Positions 27,335 to 36,656 of a stretch of 64,000 bases of DNA are shown piece after piece. Origin of the DNA: Roseitranquillus sp963776845. GTDB taxonomy: Bacteria > Pseudomonadota > Alphaproteobacteria > Rhodobacterales > Rhodobacteraceae. The notes below the pieces were generated by a model. The model made no database searches. It saw nothing but the letters and a program-made list of their open reading frames with translations, and was not told where the DNA came from. The DNA lies in assembly GCA_963776845.1 (NCBI GenBank), contig CAVZOJ010000014.1, positions 94,543 to 158,542 on the forward strand. Direction: 5' to 3'. How positions within the stretch are numbered: the stretch's first letter is position 1; each line of letters starts with the position of its first letter. Both the position numbers and the translations under genes were made by a program.

Positions 27335-28420
27335 ATGCGCCTGACCGACTTCTACGCGGCGCGGACGGGCGAGGCGGGCCTCGAGCGCGATCCGGCGCAG
27401 GAGGCGGTCGTCGAGCGGCTCGAGGCGCTGCGCGCCGCGCTCGCCGACCCCGGCGGCCTTCGCCGCTGGCTGCGGCCGGCGCCGCAGGTTCGCGGCGTCT
27501 ACCTCTGGGGCTCGGTTGGCCGCGGCAAGTCGATGTTGCTCGAGATGCTGCTCGAGACCCTGGGCGGAATTCCGCGCCGACGGCTGCACTTTCACGCCTT
27601 CATGCAGGAGGTGCACGCGGCGCTGCACCGGGCGCGGGCGGCGGCCGCGGACGACCCGATCGCCGCCGCGACCGATGCGATCGCCGGCGATACGCGGCTC
27701 CTCGCGCTCGACGAGGTCGAGGTGACGGACGTGGTCGATGCGACCATCGTCGGCCGGGTCTTCGAGCGCCTCCTCGCGCGGAACGTCGTGCCGGTCGCCA
27801 CCGCGAACCGCCCGCCTGGGGAGCTCTACCGAGACGGCCTCAAGCGCGAGCTGTTCCTGCCCTTCGTGCGGCTGCTCGAGGCGCAGCTCGACGTCCTCGA
27901 GCTGCCGGGGCGTGACGACTACCGCCGCCGGGCGGGGCCGGATGAGACGGTGTTCTTCGTGCCCTGCGACGCCGAGGCCGAGGCCCGCATGGACGCGCTT
28001 TGGCGCGAGGTGACGAGCGGCAGCGAGGGTGCGCTCGCGCTCGGCCACGGGGCCCGCGTCCGCACCGCCGGCGACGACGGCGCGGCGCGGGCCTCGTTCG
28101 AAGACCTCTGCGACCACCCCCTCGGCGCCGCCGACTACCTGCGGCTGGTCGAGCGCGTGTCGCTGCTCTTCCTCGACCGGATCCCGCGCCTCGGCGAGGC
28201 GCGCTACGACGCCGCGCGGCGCTTCGTGACTCTCGTCGACGTTCTCTACGAGGCGCGCTCGGGCCTCGTCGCCAGCGCCGAAGATGTGCCAGAGCGGCTC
28301 TACCCCGCGGGCGAGGGCGCCTTCGAGTTCCGTCGGACCGCAAGCCGGCTCGCCGAGATGCAGACGCCGGGCTGGCCGGGCAAAACCGCGCTCGACCTGC
28401 GGAGGCGATCGATCAGGTGA
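27335..28420 (+). CDS. zapE: Cell division protein ZapE-like AFG1 ATPase
   Basis: 361-aa AFG1/ZapE-family P-loop ATPase, which in other bacteria interacts with FtsZ under stress. Walker A GSVGRGKSMLLE (about residue 56), HFHAFMQEVH, Walker B LLALDEVEVTD (about 124), sensor VATANRPPGELYRDGL, and the C-terminal SLLFLDRIPRLGE and RRFVTLVDVLYE are all in place. ATG 27335 is preferred; an in-frame ATG at 27308 would add nine residues. The stop overlaps by eight bases the end of the convergent ModA-like gene. Confidence 0.93.
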   Translation: MRLTDFYAARTGEAGLERDPAQEAVVERLEALRAALADPGGLRRWLRPAPQVRGVYLWGSVGRGKSMLLEMLLETLGGIPRRRLHFHAFMQEVHAALHRARAAAADDPIAAATDAIAGDTRLLALDEVEVTDVVDATIVGRVFERLLARNVVPVATANRPPGELYRDGLKRELFLPFVRLLEAQLDVLELPGRDDYRRRAGPDETVFFVPCDAEAEARMDALWREVTSGSEGALALGHGARVRTAGDDGAARASFEDLCDHPLGAADYLRLVERVSLLFLDRIPRLGEARYDAARRFVTLVDVLYEARSGLVASAEDVPERLYPAGEGAFEFRRTASRLAEMQTPGWPGKTALDLRRRSIR

Positions 28421-29133
28421 AGCCGACCCCGCGCCGGAGCTCTGCGTTGGCGGGATCCGTGAGGAGCGCGATCAGCTTCCGTGCGGCTTCGGGCGCGGCC
28501 GCGTCGGCCGCGACGGCCGCGGTGTAGACCGTGCTCAAGTCATGCGGCGGCGGCAGCGGCCCAGCGTAACTCACGCCGGGCGTGTTCAGTATCTCGGTGA
28601 CCTGCGTGCAGCCGATCGTTCGCGGGTCGGCGTCCTTCGCCATCTCGGCCATGGCGGTCTGCCCGTTGGGGAATTCGCGGAGTTGCGGGCCCTCCGCGCC
28701 GCCGAGGCCGAGCGCCTCAAGGACGCGCGCCAAGTGGATGCCTGCCGTCGCCTTCCGCGTGTCGGGGCAGTAGAGCGCGCTTGCGGCGCCCACTGCCTTG
28801 CGCAGCGCCCCGACGCCCGAGACATCGGGCGCCCCGACGCCCTCGGGGACCGCCACGCCCGTCACGACCTCGCCCACGTCGGAGACGCCGCCCGAACTCA
28901 ACGCGGCCCGCCTCGGCGAGGCCGTCGACGACGGCGCGGGTCAGGATCACGAGATCAACGGCCTCGCCCGCGAGGACGCGGTCCCTCATCCCGCCGACGG
29001 CGCCGAAATCGCCTGCGATCTCCATGCCGGTCTGATCCCGGAATGTATCTCGCAGCGCGTCCACGAGCCCGTTCGCCGCCCCGCCGCTCAGTATCCGCAG
29101 CGTTGCCGAAGCTTTCTTCGCCTCACCATTCAT
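28413..29133 (-). pseudogene. ModA-like (molybdate-type) substrate-binding protein without signal peptide, frameshifted
   Basis: From ATG 29133: LRILSGGAANGLVDALRDTF, IAGDFGAVGGMRDRVLAGE and DLVILTRAVVDGLAEAG are the N-terminal lobe of the ModA/type-2 binding-protein family. Near 28895 the frame shifts, and the second lobe (DVGEVVTGVAVPEG, YCPDTRKATAGIHLARVL, AAPEAARKLIALLTDPA) continues in another frame to 28413. No signal peptide is visible, as in cytoplasmic relatives of this family. A single indel would restore about 239 aa. Confidence 0.8.
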
Positions 29134-29639
29134 CGCGTCATCCGAGAAGTCTGTGGACAAAGAGGAGCAAGTTCGGACACCTCGCCTGAAGGACTGATCA
29201 AGACCGCCGCAACACGCTAGTCTGAGTGAGCTACTCAGTGCAACCGCCGCGGCGCTCGCGCGCGATGAGCCGTAGAAATTTGGATCGCACCCGCGACATC
29301 GACCTGGTGATATCAAGCACCAGTCGATCCCCGTCCCGGCCTCCACCCTCGGGGACTTGCCCCCCTCGATCAGCGTCTGGCCAGCCCTGGTTCCGCCCCG
29401 GCAAGACGACGTCCTTCAGGCACCGTTCCTTGGAAAAAGATGAGGCGACCCGCCGAGCGGTGGCCTGCCCTCTGGGAAGTGGTCCTACCCGAGGTACGGC
29501 TTGCAGGCCGAATGGAGGACGAAGGATGGCGAAGAAGAAGTAGAAGTCGAGGAGAGAGGTGGTTCCGGAAAATCTGAACAGGGGGCGTTGAGTGGATTGT
29601 CCGCGCAACATCGGTATGATTGCCGAGAGCGAGGAGAGA
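29134..29639. other. Remnant-rich stretch without an intact gene
   Basis: Holds a short nuclease-like remnant (29316-29397) and otherwise nothing coding that I can support. Confidence 0.45.
29316..29397 (-). pseudogene. Degenerate copy of the thermonuclease C-terminus
   Basis: About 80 bases align closely with 35414-35500, the end of the SNase pseudogene: shared runs include accagtcgatcc, gtcccggcctccac and ctcgatcagcgtctggcc. Homology stops on both sides. Confidence 0.5.
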
Positions 29640-29795
29640 CGACGATCCCTAAAGGGTCCTTCAGGCTCCGGGCCAGGCGGTCGTACTTCGTGACAACCAC
29701 CACGTCCCCGTTCCGGAGTTTCTTCAGCATCCGGTCCAGCTCGGGACGGGACCGGGTCGTCCCCGTGATCGTGTCTGCGGGGTTCAGCCTACTGC
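29640..29795 (-). pseudogene. Serine recombinase (resolvase/invertase) fragment
   Basis: About 50 codons of a Pin/Tn3-resolvase catalytic domain: TRSRPELDRML, GDVVVVTKYDRLARSLKD. This is the conserved segment around the dimer helix and the YDRLAR motif; the catalytic Ser end and the DNA-binding domain are missing. Confidence 0.7.
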
Positions 29796-30649
29796 ATCTC
29801 TTCGTAGAGCTCGGCTACGGCAGTCTCGAGTTCAGCCTCCGCTTGGGTTTTGTCGTCGCCCAGATCATCCAGACGCCTCATAGCTTCCTCGAGAATTGCA
29901 AGGGCGCCTGGTCCGTCAAGCGGGACTCCTCTAAGTCGAGCGGCATCAGTAGCCTTGGCTTGTTTCAATGAGAACTCAATGAATGCCTGTTCCAACCCTT
30001 CCTTCTCGGCTAGGTCACGGGCGTCCGAATAAATCGATGCGGCTTCTGCGATCCGCGCAGGCTCCTGAAACGCAACCCCCCGGTTCCATCGGCCTAATGC
30101 CTGCTGTTCCAACGCGCCCATCAGCTCCGTGATCAAGGACAACGAACGATATACTTCAATCGCTTCGCTTATCAGCGCCTCAGAACGTTCGAACGCAGTC
30201 TCATCTCCGCTCAGAAAGCCAGCCTTCCACCAGACATCAGAGAGTTGCTCCATGGTGTTCAGGGTATCCAACGTCATCTGAATTTCCTGTTCGTAGTCGA
30301 GCACTTTCTTATACTCTAGTATTGCTCGGGACAATTCCTCATAAGATTCTGACGCCCAGCCGGACGCCGCAAGTGCGCCAGCGTGGTTTCTGGTGTAGAA
30401 CGCCCATCTATTTCGGTAGCCAGCTGCATCCATGCGGTCCGCGATGCGCTTGAATGTTCCCGCGGCCCGCCTGTACGACGCGACATCTCCGTTCGCGGCA
30501 AGCTGTTGCAGGGTGACTGCTATATTATTCTGAGCTATGGTCCATGCGGGTAAACCGGTATCTGGATCTCGCGCTTCCGCTACGGCTTCGAACGCCTCCT
30601 GAGCCCGCTCAAGATAATCTCTATCGCCAGTTGCCCGACCGAGAGAAAG
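29789..30649 (-). pseudogene. C-terminal continuation of the TPR protein beyond an in-frame TAA
   Basis: Exactly the same frame as the large gene at 30650-32842. After the TAA (30650-30652) it goes on for 286 codons as helical tetratricopeptide-like repeats: LSLGRATGDRDYLERAQEAF, ANGDVASYRRAAGTF, ELSRAILEYKKVLDYE, FERSEALISEAIEVY. A start at ATG 30433 inside it is possible (214 aa), but there is no convincing ribosome site. Read together, the two parts encode 1016 residues. Confidence 0.75.
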
Positions 30650-32842
30650 TTAAGTCAAGGCCCAACTCTCTTGGAAGTCCGGTAACGAGGCCGTGTCCAC
30701 GGAGCCTGCGCGCGCCAGCGCCGCCTCTGCGAGTTCATTGGCTTTGCGAAGCGCTTTACGATCGCCGGTCCGTTCATAGATTTCAAGGTTAAGACCTGAT
30801 CGTATGCGAAGGATCATCGCGTCGCGCATAGGATCGCCGACAGGGTCCACAAATAGAGAAATGTCGTCAAGAACAGCGCTTGCCCGAGTTAGCGTCATGT
30901 CATCAAGAAGTATCTTGCCGTAACCAGCGAGAACCTCAGCAGAAGAGATCCCTAAGTCTAATGAGAGGTTGCGGAACACTTCGGAGGCGAGCAGTCTGTA
31001 CTGTGCAACAGCCAGCTTCGGTTCAATATCCGGCTGCCTAAGGGCGCGAAATTCCTCGTGCCATCGGTCGTCGTCAAGAACATCGGCAGCCGCGAGGTTG
31101 AACGCCATGGCAATTACTGGCCATTCCGCCCCCAGGCTCCGACCCGCGGCTTCCAAGGCTGTAACGAATATCATAGGCTGATCATTCTCAAGCGCTGCGC
31201 GAGCACGGGCCACCTCGCGCGCGGCCTGTTCAAGGGGCGAGAGGTCCTCTGCTGCCATATCCGAGGCAAGCTCTCGAAGCTCGGCCGCGGAAGTCTCAAA
31301 GACCTCTTCCATATTATTGATATTTCCGGATCCAGCTGCATCGGCCGCTCTGTCACGGCTCCAGACCAGGCGTTCGGCCACTTCTCCCATTCTACTTACG
31401 ACCGCGGCCTCTGCGGCAAGTCCATCGGCGACTTCAGGGAAGTCTCTACCGCGGCTCGCTTCAGAAGTCACAGCACCCGGCAGGCCGAATCCAAGGCGAA
31501 CCGAGGTGCTTTCGATGGGGCCAAGGCGAGCCAACTCGGCGCTGATCTCGTCATTGACGGTGTCCTTCCCCGGAGATTCGCCGATATCGCCCGCGCCGCT
31601 CGCCTCGAGAGCCGCCGCAATGACAGAGTTCAGCTCGCCCAATTCGGGCCCACATTGGATCGAAATCTCACCGTTGGTTGCAAATACCCTGCAATCCGCG
31701 CGAACATTCGGAGGATCGTCCTTCTCGTCCGTCGCAGCAGCCGTCTCTTCGGTGCTTTGAGCAAGGTCATGTCCAAGGACCGACCCGATGCCTTCAGCCG
31801 CATCTTGCACCTTCCTGGCTGCGACCTCGGTCACTTCGGCGACCTTTCGCTCGTCTCCGGTGCCAATCGCATCTGCGACCATCGCCTGGCTCTCCATCAG
31901 CCGGTTCGCGGCTGTTTCGAGGCCAATCAGGACCGTTGCCTTCTCCGGATCAACGATCACTTCGTCAGAACCTAGAGGCATGGGGTCTCCGCCTGCAGCT
32001 TCAGCATCCTGGAGCCTGGCGACGAGGGTGTCCATTAGCGCAGTATCGACATCGGCGATCTCTGCTAGGCGGGCCACGATCTCGTCGCGCGCCTCAGCTT
32101 GGTTTTCGAGCAGGTCGAGGAGGTCTTTCGCGCCACTCCTCTCAATGACTTCCTCGATGACCTCGCGGATCTCGTCATCACTCGCCCCGCAGTTGGTCTC
32201 TATCTCAGAATCGATCAAATCACGGAGCGCTGTAACAGCGCAACGCGCCCGGATCCGCTGCATGAGCGCCTTTCCTTCAACCGTTTTCGGCGAAGGAAGA
32301 GCTGCCGCTACCGAAGGCCGATCGCCTGGCAGGTACGCAACCCAGGTCATGTTGGTCGAGTTGGGCGCCGGATCGTGTGGAATAATCGCGTTGAAGATGA
32401 TCTCAGTCGGCCGGGCGACGACTGGCGCAAAGCCGGCGGCGTCTCGACCTCCAATCCCAGCAAGAAGTGCGGCTACGGCCTCCGCCGAACCGAGGTCTTC
32501 CTCCCAGGCTGCCAATTGCTCGGACGTGGGTTCAATCCCATTGCGTATCTCGTCGAGATTGAGCCCATCAAGGAAGGATGCGACGATTCGTTCCCAACCT
32601 TCTTCTCCGAACCCGCAATTGATTGTCGCCTTAAGGCTTACGATGTCTCGCACAGAGGTTATGCTGCAGTCCGACTCCGATATGATTGGCTTGTCAGTTT
32701 CGTCCGGATCGCCGTACTTGCTGTGCAACTCATCCAATTGCGCCAAGCCGTATCCAGCCAGAAGTGTGGAGATGCCAAAGACGACGAGTATGGCGGCTCT
32801 ACCCGGCCCTGGTCTCCGGCTGGATGTCGCCGAGCCCGTCAT
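30650..32842 (-). CDS. Large membrane-anchored helical/TPR protein (N-terminal 730 aa)
   Basis: One transmembrane anchor near the N-terminus (RAAILVVFGISTLLAGYGLA), then a long periplasmic or extracellular region. Three units share a Cys...CG spacing: CSITSVRDIV..INCGFGEEG, CAVTALRDLI..TNCGASDDE and CRVFATNGEI..IQCGPELGE. They are followed by long Ala/Glu-rich helices and then TPR-like repeats. The ATG overlaps the stop of the small membrane protein upstream (ATGA), so the two form one operon. It ends at TAA 30650-30652, after which the same frame continues. I do not recognise a named family for the N-terminal part. Confidence 0.8.
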   Translation of the reverse strand: MTGSATSSRRPGPGRAAILVVFGISTLLAGYGLAQLDELHSKYGDPDETDKPIISESDCSITSVRDIVSLKATINCGFGEEGWERIVASFLDGLNLDEIRNGIEPTSEQLAAWEEDLGSAEAVAALLAGIGGRDAAGFAPVVARPTEIIFNAIIPHDPAPNSTNMTWVAYLPGDRPSVAAALPSPKTVEGKALMQRIRARCAVTALRDLIDSEIETNCGASDDEIREVIEEVIERSGAKDLLDLLENQAEARDEIVARLAEIADVDTALMDTLVARLQDAEAAGGDPMPLGSDEVIVDPEKATVLIGLETAANRLMESQAMVADAIGTGDERKVAEVTEVAARKVQDAAEGIGSVLGHDLAQSTEETAAATDEKDDPPNVRADCRVFATNGEISIQCGPELGELNSVIAAALEASGAGDIGESPGKDTVNDEISAELARLGPIESTSVRLGFGLPGAVTSEASRGRDFPEVADGLAAEAAVVSRMGEVAERLVWSRDRAADAAGSGNINNMEEVFETSAAELRELASDMAAEDLSPLEQAAREVARARAALENDQPMIFVTALEAAGRSLGAEWPVIAMAFNLAAADVLDDDRWHEEFRALRQPDIEPKLAVAQYRLLASEVFRNLSLDLGISSAEVLAGYGKILLDDMTLTRASAVLDDISLFVDPVGDPMRDAMILRIRSGLNLEIYERTGDRKALRKANELAEAALARAGSVDTASLPDFQESWALT

Positions 32843-33177
32843 CTTTGTTTCTCGCCATCAATTTTCACGTCGTTGCCAATGGCGTCACGGCCGACATAGA
32901 CGCCGTTCTGGACCGCGATGTCAGTTGGCTGATTAATCGAGGCCTCGCCTCTAGCTGAACTACCTGGCATCCCCGTCTTCACCGCCCACGCTACAATGGC
33001 TAGCCCGAGGACCATGATGAAGGCCGGCACAATTGCAGACTGTCGGACAGTAACAGAAACCGGTCCAACTTGCTGACCTTTTGATGAGTTCTTGCGCCGA
33101 TCAAAATAGACGAATGCCGTCCAGCCTGCGCCGAGGACCGTCGTCACTACAGCCAGGGCAAATTTCCAGACTTCCAT
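32839..33177 (-). CDS. Small membrane protein upstream of the TPR protein
   Basis: 112 aa with two hydrophobic segments (FALAVVTTVLGAGWTAFVYF and IVPAFIMVLGLAIVAWAV). The C-terminal tail (VQNGVYVGRDAIGNDVKIDG) resembles the short beta-strand GD/GRD..GN repeats seen in some effector-associated proteins. AAGGA precedes ATG 33177. It overlaps the TPR gene by four bases; the pair probably works together in the membrane. Function unknown. Confidence 0.75.
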   Translation of the reverse strand: MEVWKFALAVVTTVLGAGWTAFVYFDRRKNSSKGQQVGPVSVTVRQSAIVPAFIMVLGLAIVAWAVKTGMPGSSARGEASINQPTDIAVQNGVYVGRDAIGNDVKIDGEKQR

Positions 33178-33256
33178 TGATCCTTGACCCCAGTTTCACG
33201 TCGCTGCGCTTCCGCCTGATCACTGACAACCATAGTCGCTTGCGGCCGAACATTAA

Positions 33257-34426
33257 GGAAGGTCTGATGAACGCGTTCGGCTGTGCCGAGACGGCGACGT
33301 TATCACCCTTGGGCCGGGAAACCCGCTGTAGATGGCCGATTGTCGCGGCTTCAGGGCGGCCACTGCGGCGGTTTGGCGATTTTGGACGGACTCGCCCCTC
33401 ATGACAGCAGCCTTCTTCGGACCAGAAACAGGTTTCCGAGCGCGAAGAGGGTGAAGAGCTGGGCACGGTTCTTTGCGAGGCCGCGGTAGCGGGTCTTCAC
33501 GTGGCCGAACTGGCGCTTGATCACCCGGAAGGGGTGCTCGACCTTGGCCCGCACAATGGAAATGACGCGGTTGATCTGCGCGTCGATCGGGTGCAGCGGG
33601 CCGCTCTTGGGGGCTTTCCGCATGACGCCCCAGACCTTGCCCGGCCCGGCGAAGGCAGCCTCGCGTTCGGCGCTGACGTAGCCCTTGTCGGCCCAGACGG
33701 AGGTCTCCTCACCGTGGAGCAGATCGTCCCAGACCCGGCTGTCGTGCACCCTGGCCGTCGAGGTCTCGAGGCTGTGCACCACGCCGCTGTCCACGTCGAC
33801 GCCGACATGCGCCTTCATGCCGAAGTACCAGTCGTTTCCCTTCTTCGTGGACGACATCTCGGGGTCGCGCGATCCGGCCTTGTTCTTCGTCGACGACGGC
33901 GCGTCGATGATGGTCGCATCGACCAGCGTGCCGGAGCGCAGCGTGATGCCCTTGTCGGCCAGATGCGCGTTCACCTCCGCGAAGATCGCCTCGGTCAGGC
34001 CGTGCCGCTCCAGCAGGTGGCGGAAGTTCAGGATCGTGGTCTCGTCCGGGATGCGGTCGTCGCCGAGCTCGATCCCGGCGAACCGGCGCATCGCCTCGCT
34101 GTCGTAGAGCGTCTCTTCGGCCATCGGGTCGCTCAGCGCATACCAGTTCTGAAGAAAGTAGACCCGCAGCATCGTCTCCAGCGGCATCGGCGGCCGCCCG
34201 CCCTTCGACCCGGCCTTCGGATAATGCGGCTCGATCAGCGCCAGCAGCCGCCCCCAAGGCACCACCGCGTCCATCTCCGACAGAAACCGTTCTCGCCGCG
34301 TCTGCTTCTTCTTCATCGCATGGGTCAGGCTGGGAAAGGCACGCTGCTTCGGCATCGGATGGGCTCCTCGTCGGCTCAACCAACCTATCAGATCACGCCA
34401 GAAGCCGAAGGTTCTTCAGACATTCC
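33257..34426 (-). mobile_element. IS5-family insertion sequence (1170 bp) in TTAA
   Basis: Inverted repeats GGAAGGTCTGATGAA (33257) and, inward from 34426, GGAATGTCTGAAGAA. TTAA flanks both ends (33253-33256 and 34427-34430), matching the YTAR duplication known for the IS5 group. One transposase gene on the minus strand. The insertion lies about 75 bases upstream of the small membrane protein, in its probable promoter region. Confidence 0.92.
33399..34355 (-). CDS. IS5-family transposase (IS5 group)
   Basis: 318-aa transposase: N-terminal DUF772-type domain (GGRPPMPLETMLRVYFLQNWY), catalytic Asp in LVDATIIDAP, Asp in VWADKGYVS and Glu in RAKVEHPFRVIKRQFG. ATG 34355 is chosen; an upstream in-frame start at 34379 would add eight residues. 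No defect. Confidence 0.93.
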   Translation of the reverse strand: MPKQRAFPSLTHAMKKKQTRRERFLSEMDAVVPWGRLLALIEPHYPKAGSKGGRPPMPLETMLRVYFLQNWYALSDPMAEETLYDSEAMRRFAGIELGDDRIPDETTILNFRHLLERHGLTEAIFAEVNAHLADKGITLRSGTLVDATIIDAPSSTKNKAGSRDPEMSSTKKGNDWYFGMKAHVGVDVDSGVVHSLETSTARVHDSRVWDDLLHGEETSVWADKGYVSAEREAAFAGPGKVWGVMRKAPKSGPLHPIDAQINRVISIVRAKVEHPFRVIKRQFGHVKTRYRGLAKNRAQLFTLFALGNLFLVRRRLLS

Positions 34427-34625
34427 TTAACGGCACGAGTATCATCACACGATCGACCTCGCATCGGTGCCCCAGGCGATAGGTTGCCAAGTTGGCAGGT
34501 TCCGTTTCGCAAGCGAGACTATAGCTCGCTTGAGAGCGCCTGGCTTCACCCGAACGGGTGAAACGGCGATGTCACGTAAACGAAGCGGGGTTGCTCCGCC
34601 GGCCGGGGATGCTAGCGCGGTCGCC

Positions 34626-35084
34626 ATGACGAGCACGATCAGCTATTGCCGGCACCGCTTTCCGCCCGAGATCATCGCCCATGCGGTCTGGCTCTACGCG
34701 CGGTTCCCGCTCAGTCTGCGCCTGGTCGAAGAGATGCTGCTCGAGCGCGGCATCGACGTCTCCTACGAGACGGTGCGCCGGTGGAGCGCGAAGTTCGGCC
34801 CGCGTCTGGCCCGTGAGCTGCGACGACGCGCCCCGCGGCCGGGCGACATCTGGCATCTCGACGAGGTGCGGGTGGTGATCCGCGGGTCCGTGCACTGGCT
34901 GTGGCGCGCGGTCGACCAACACGGCGTCGTGCTCGAGGAGATCGTCCAGCGCCGCCGCGACGCGAAGGCAGCGCGACGGCTGCTCCGGGCCCTGCTGAAG
35001 AAGCAAGGCTGGCGGCCGCGGCGCATGGTGACCGACAAGCTGCGTTCCTACCCCGCGGCGAAGCGGCAGGTGGCCCCGAGCCTT
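34626..35084 (+). pseudogene. IS6-family-like transposase, N-terminal fragment
   Basis: About 150 codons of an IS6-type transposase: HRFPPEIIAHAVWLYARFPLS, ERGIDVSYETVRRWSAKFG, catalytic Asp in WHLDEVRV, then RMVTDKLRSYPAAKRQV (second Asp). The frame then runs into a second transposase fragment and the Glu-containing end is missing. GGTTCCGTTTCGCAAG at about 34498 may be its left inverted repeat. Confidence 0.8.
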
Positions 35085-35253
35085 TTCTCCGTATTCCGGC
35101 CATCGCTATCCCGCGGCGGTCATTGCCCACGCGGTCTGGCTGTACTTCAGCTTCCCGCTGAGCCTCCGGATGGTCGAGGAGATGCTGGCCGAGCGCGGCG
35201 TCGTCTTGCAGGTCATCCCCAAGAACTCCGCCAACGACAACGAAATTTTCTGA
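35080..35253 (+). pseudogene. Second IS6-family transposase fragment
   Basis: In a different frame from the previous fragment: SGHRYPAAVIAHAVWLYFSFPLSLRMVEEML, the N-terminus of another IS6-type transposase, breaking off after AERGVVLQ and ending at TGA 35251-35253 with unrelated residues (NSANDNEIF). Two nested truncated elements are therefore joined here. Confidence 0.75.
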
Positions 35254-35406
35254 GCCTGACCGTGCGCGCCTTACTCGCTGCGAATGCTTCCTAGGCCGCG
35301 TCATGCAGGGCTCGAAGTACGAGTTCTCCGCACTCGGAAGGAACGTCCGCTCCCGCTTTTTGGCGTCAAAGACACATAAGGTTGCTTATAGGTCAGAACT
35401 ACTGAC

Positions 35407-35808
35407 TTAGTGGCCGGAGCACCAGTCGATCCACCGTCCCGGCCTCCACTCTCGCGCGTGGCCCTCCTCGATCAGCGTCTGGCCGACTGTTGTTCCGCGC
35501 GGCATCCGAAGCCAGACGAGCGGCCGATCGTAGTCATCGATGTCGCCGGAATCCTCGACCACGAGGCCGGGCGTTCGCAGAAGCTCGACAAACACCGGCC
35601 TTCAGCCCGAGCTCCGCCTCGAGAGCGCAGCGCGCATGGCCGCCGGTCTCGGGCGCGTATCAAAGCCAGAGATATCGGGAGCCCCAGCCCCCATCGGACG
35701 CAGGCTCTGGCCCTCGCAGCGGCCCTCGGCGCTCTGACAGCAGCGCACCGTGTCGCCGTCGATCGCCATGAGGCTTGCGCAGAGCATGATGGTCGTTGCC
35801 GGACTCAT
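35407..35808 (-). pseudogene. Thermonuclease (SNase-like) pseudogene
   Basis: Starts MSPATTIMLCASLMAIDGDTVRC (the IDGDTVR metal/active-site segment of SNase proteins). MGAGAPDISGFDT follows, then the expected PETGGHARCALEAELGLKA lies in another frame, and the first frame resumes at FVELLRTPGLVVEDSGD with RPLVWLRMP, GQTLIEEGHAREW and WIDWC. Two compensating indels thus leave a false stop near 35600. Such nucleases are common on alphaproteobacterial conjugative elements. A short decayed copy of its end lies at 29316-29397. Confidence 0.8.
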
Positions 35809-36074
35809 CCCCTGGCCTCCCGTCGGCGTCGTTTCTCGGCGTCCAGATAGCGCGTCGCCGTGTCAGGATGCCACTTGATCTGCAGGCGTCGGTCGATCTC
35901 ACGGGCGACCGCGAAATGCGGTTCCTTCGTCGCTTCGTCGGCGGCTGCGTCGCGCATCGTCCGGTGCACCAGGAAAAAGCCGTCGCGGCCGTGGGCTGCG
36001 ATCAGACGGTCCGCCTCGGCCGCAACCGATTTGCGCCAGGCGCGCCGCCTGGCCAGCCATTCTCGAAAGAACAT
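35805..36074 (-). CDS. Small hypothetical protein upstream of the nuclease
   Basis: 89 aa, basic and hydrophilic: MFFREWLARRRAWRKSVAAEAD at the start, then DGFFLVHRTMRDAA and REIDRRLQIKWHPDTATRYLDAEKRRRRE. AGGAGGGG precedes ATG 36074 at ideal spacing, and the stop overlaps the nuclease ATG. No family recognised; the operon with SNase suggests a plasmid-maintenance or transfer-region gene. Confidence 0.7.
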   Translation of the reverse strand: MFFREWLARRRAWRKSVAAEADRLIAAHGRDGFFLVHRTMRDAAADEATKEPHFAVAREIDRRLQIKWHPDTATRYLDAEKRRRREARG

Positions 36075-36229
36075 CGCCCCTCCTGCCGCTCTTCGGGAAG
36101 GCGTTGGGGCGCTCACCCTGAATTGGCAAGCACTACGGTCTGCCGTGGTTAAGGGGCCGCCCAGGCCGCTTGCTGAAGCGACTCGGCTCTGGTTGAAGAC
36201 GGCGAGCATCAAGTCGGAGGCAGGTTCCA

Positions 36230-36544
36230 ATGAGTGTCGATCTGAACAGCATGTCCAGGGACGAACTCGCGGAGCTGAGCCGCGCCATCGACAAACGCAT
36301 GATCGAGCTCGATCAGGAACGCCGCCGCTAGGCCCTCGACGAGATGAGCGCCATCGCGAAGAAGCACGGCCTTTCCCTGAACGACGTGATGCCGGCGGGC
36401 AAAGGGGCGAAGCGGCGCGCCGCCGCGCCGAAGTACCGCCATCCCGAGAACCCGGAAGGGACCTGGAGCGGTCGCGGTCGGCGCCCGTCCTGGGTGAACG
36501 AGGCGCTCGAGAAGGGCCGCAGCCTCGAGGATCTGGCGATCTAG
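36230..36544 (+). pseudogene. H-NS/HvrA-family nucleoid protein split by an in-frame TAG
   Basis: ATG 36230 follows GGAGG. The oligomerisation helix (DLNSMSRDELAELSRAIDK to LDQERRR) is followed by TAG at 36329-36331, and the same frame continues ALDEMSAIAKKHGLSLNDV and the C-terminal AT-hook-like DNA-binding motif KYRHPENPEGTWSGRGRRPSWV to 36544. Total length 104 codons is normal for the family. An internal ATG at 36344 could give the DNA-binding half alone (66 aa). A second, 5'-truncated copy is at 42752-42925. Confidence 0.82.
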
Positions 36545-36656
36545 GACCGGCCGGACCTTGGGCGCGAGTTCACGGCTCCTTCCTTCGTCTCGTCCCCGAC
36601 CGCGCCAGAACACTCGTCCCCTGGACTTGAATGCCAGAGCACACTGGGTGCCGAGC

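Noticed and set aside
15021..36331. Stop-codon reassignment of TAG or TAA in this organism
   Set aside because: Many intact genes here end normally in TAG or TAA (nagA, the 16437 membrane protein, the IS6 transposase, brnA copy 2), so the standard code is in use; local mutation or suppression is the simpler reading.
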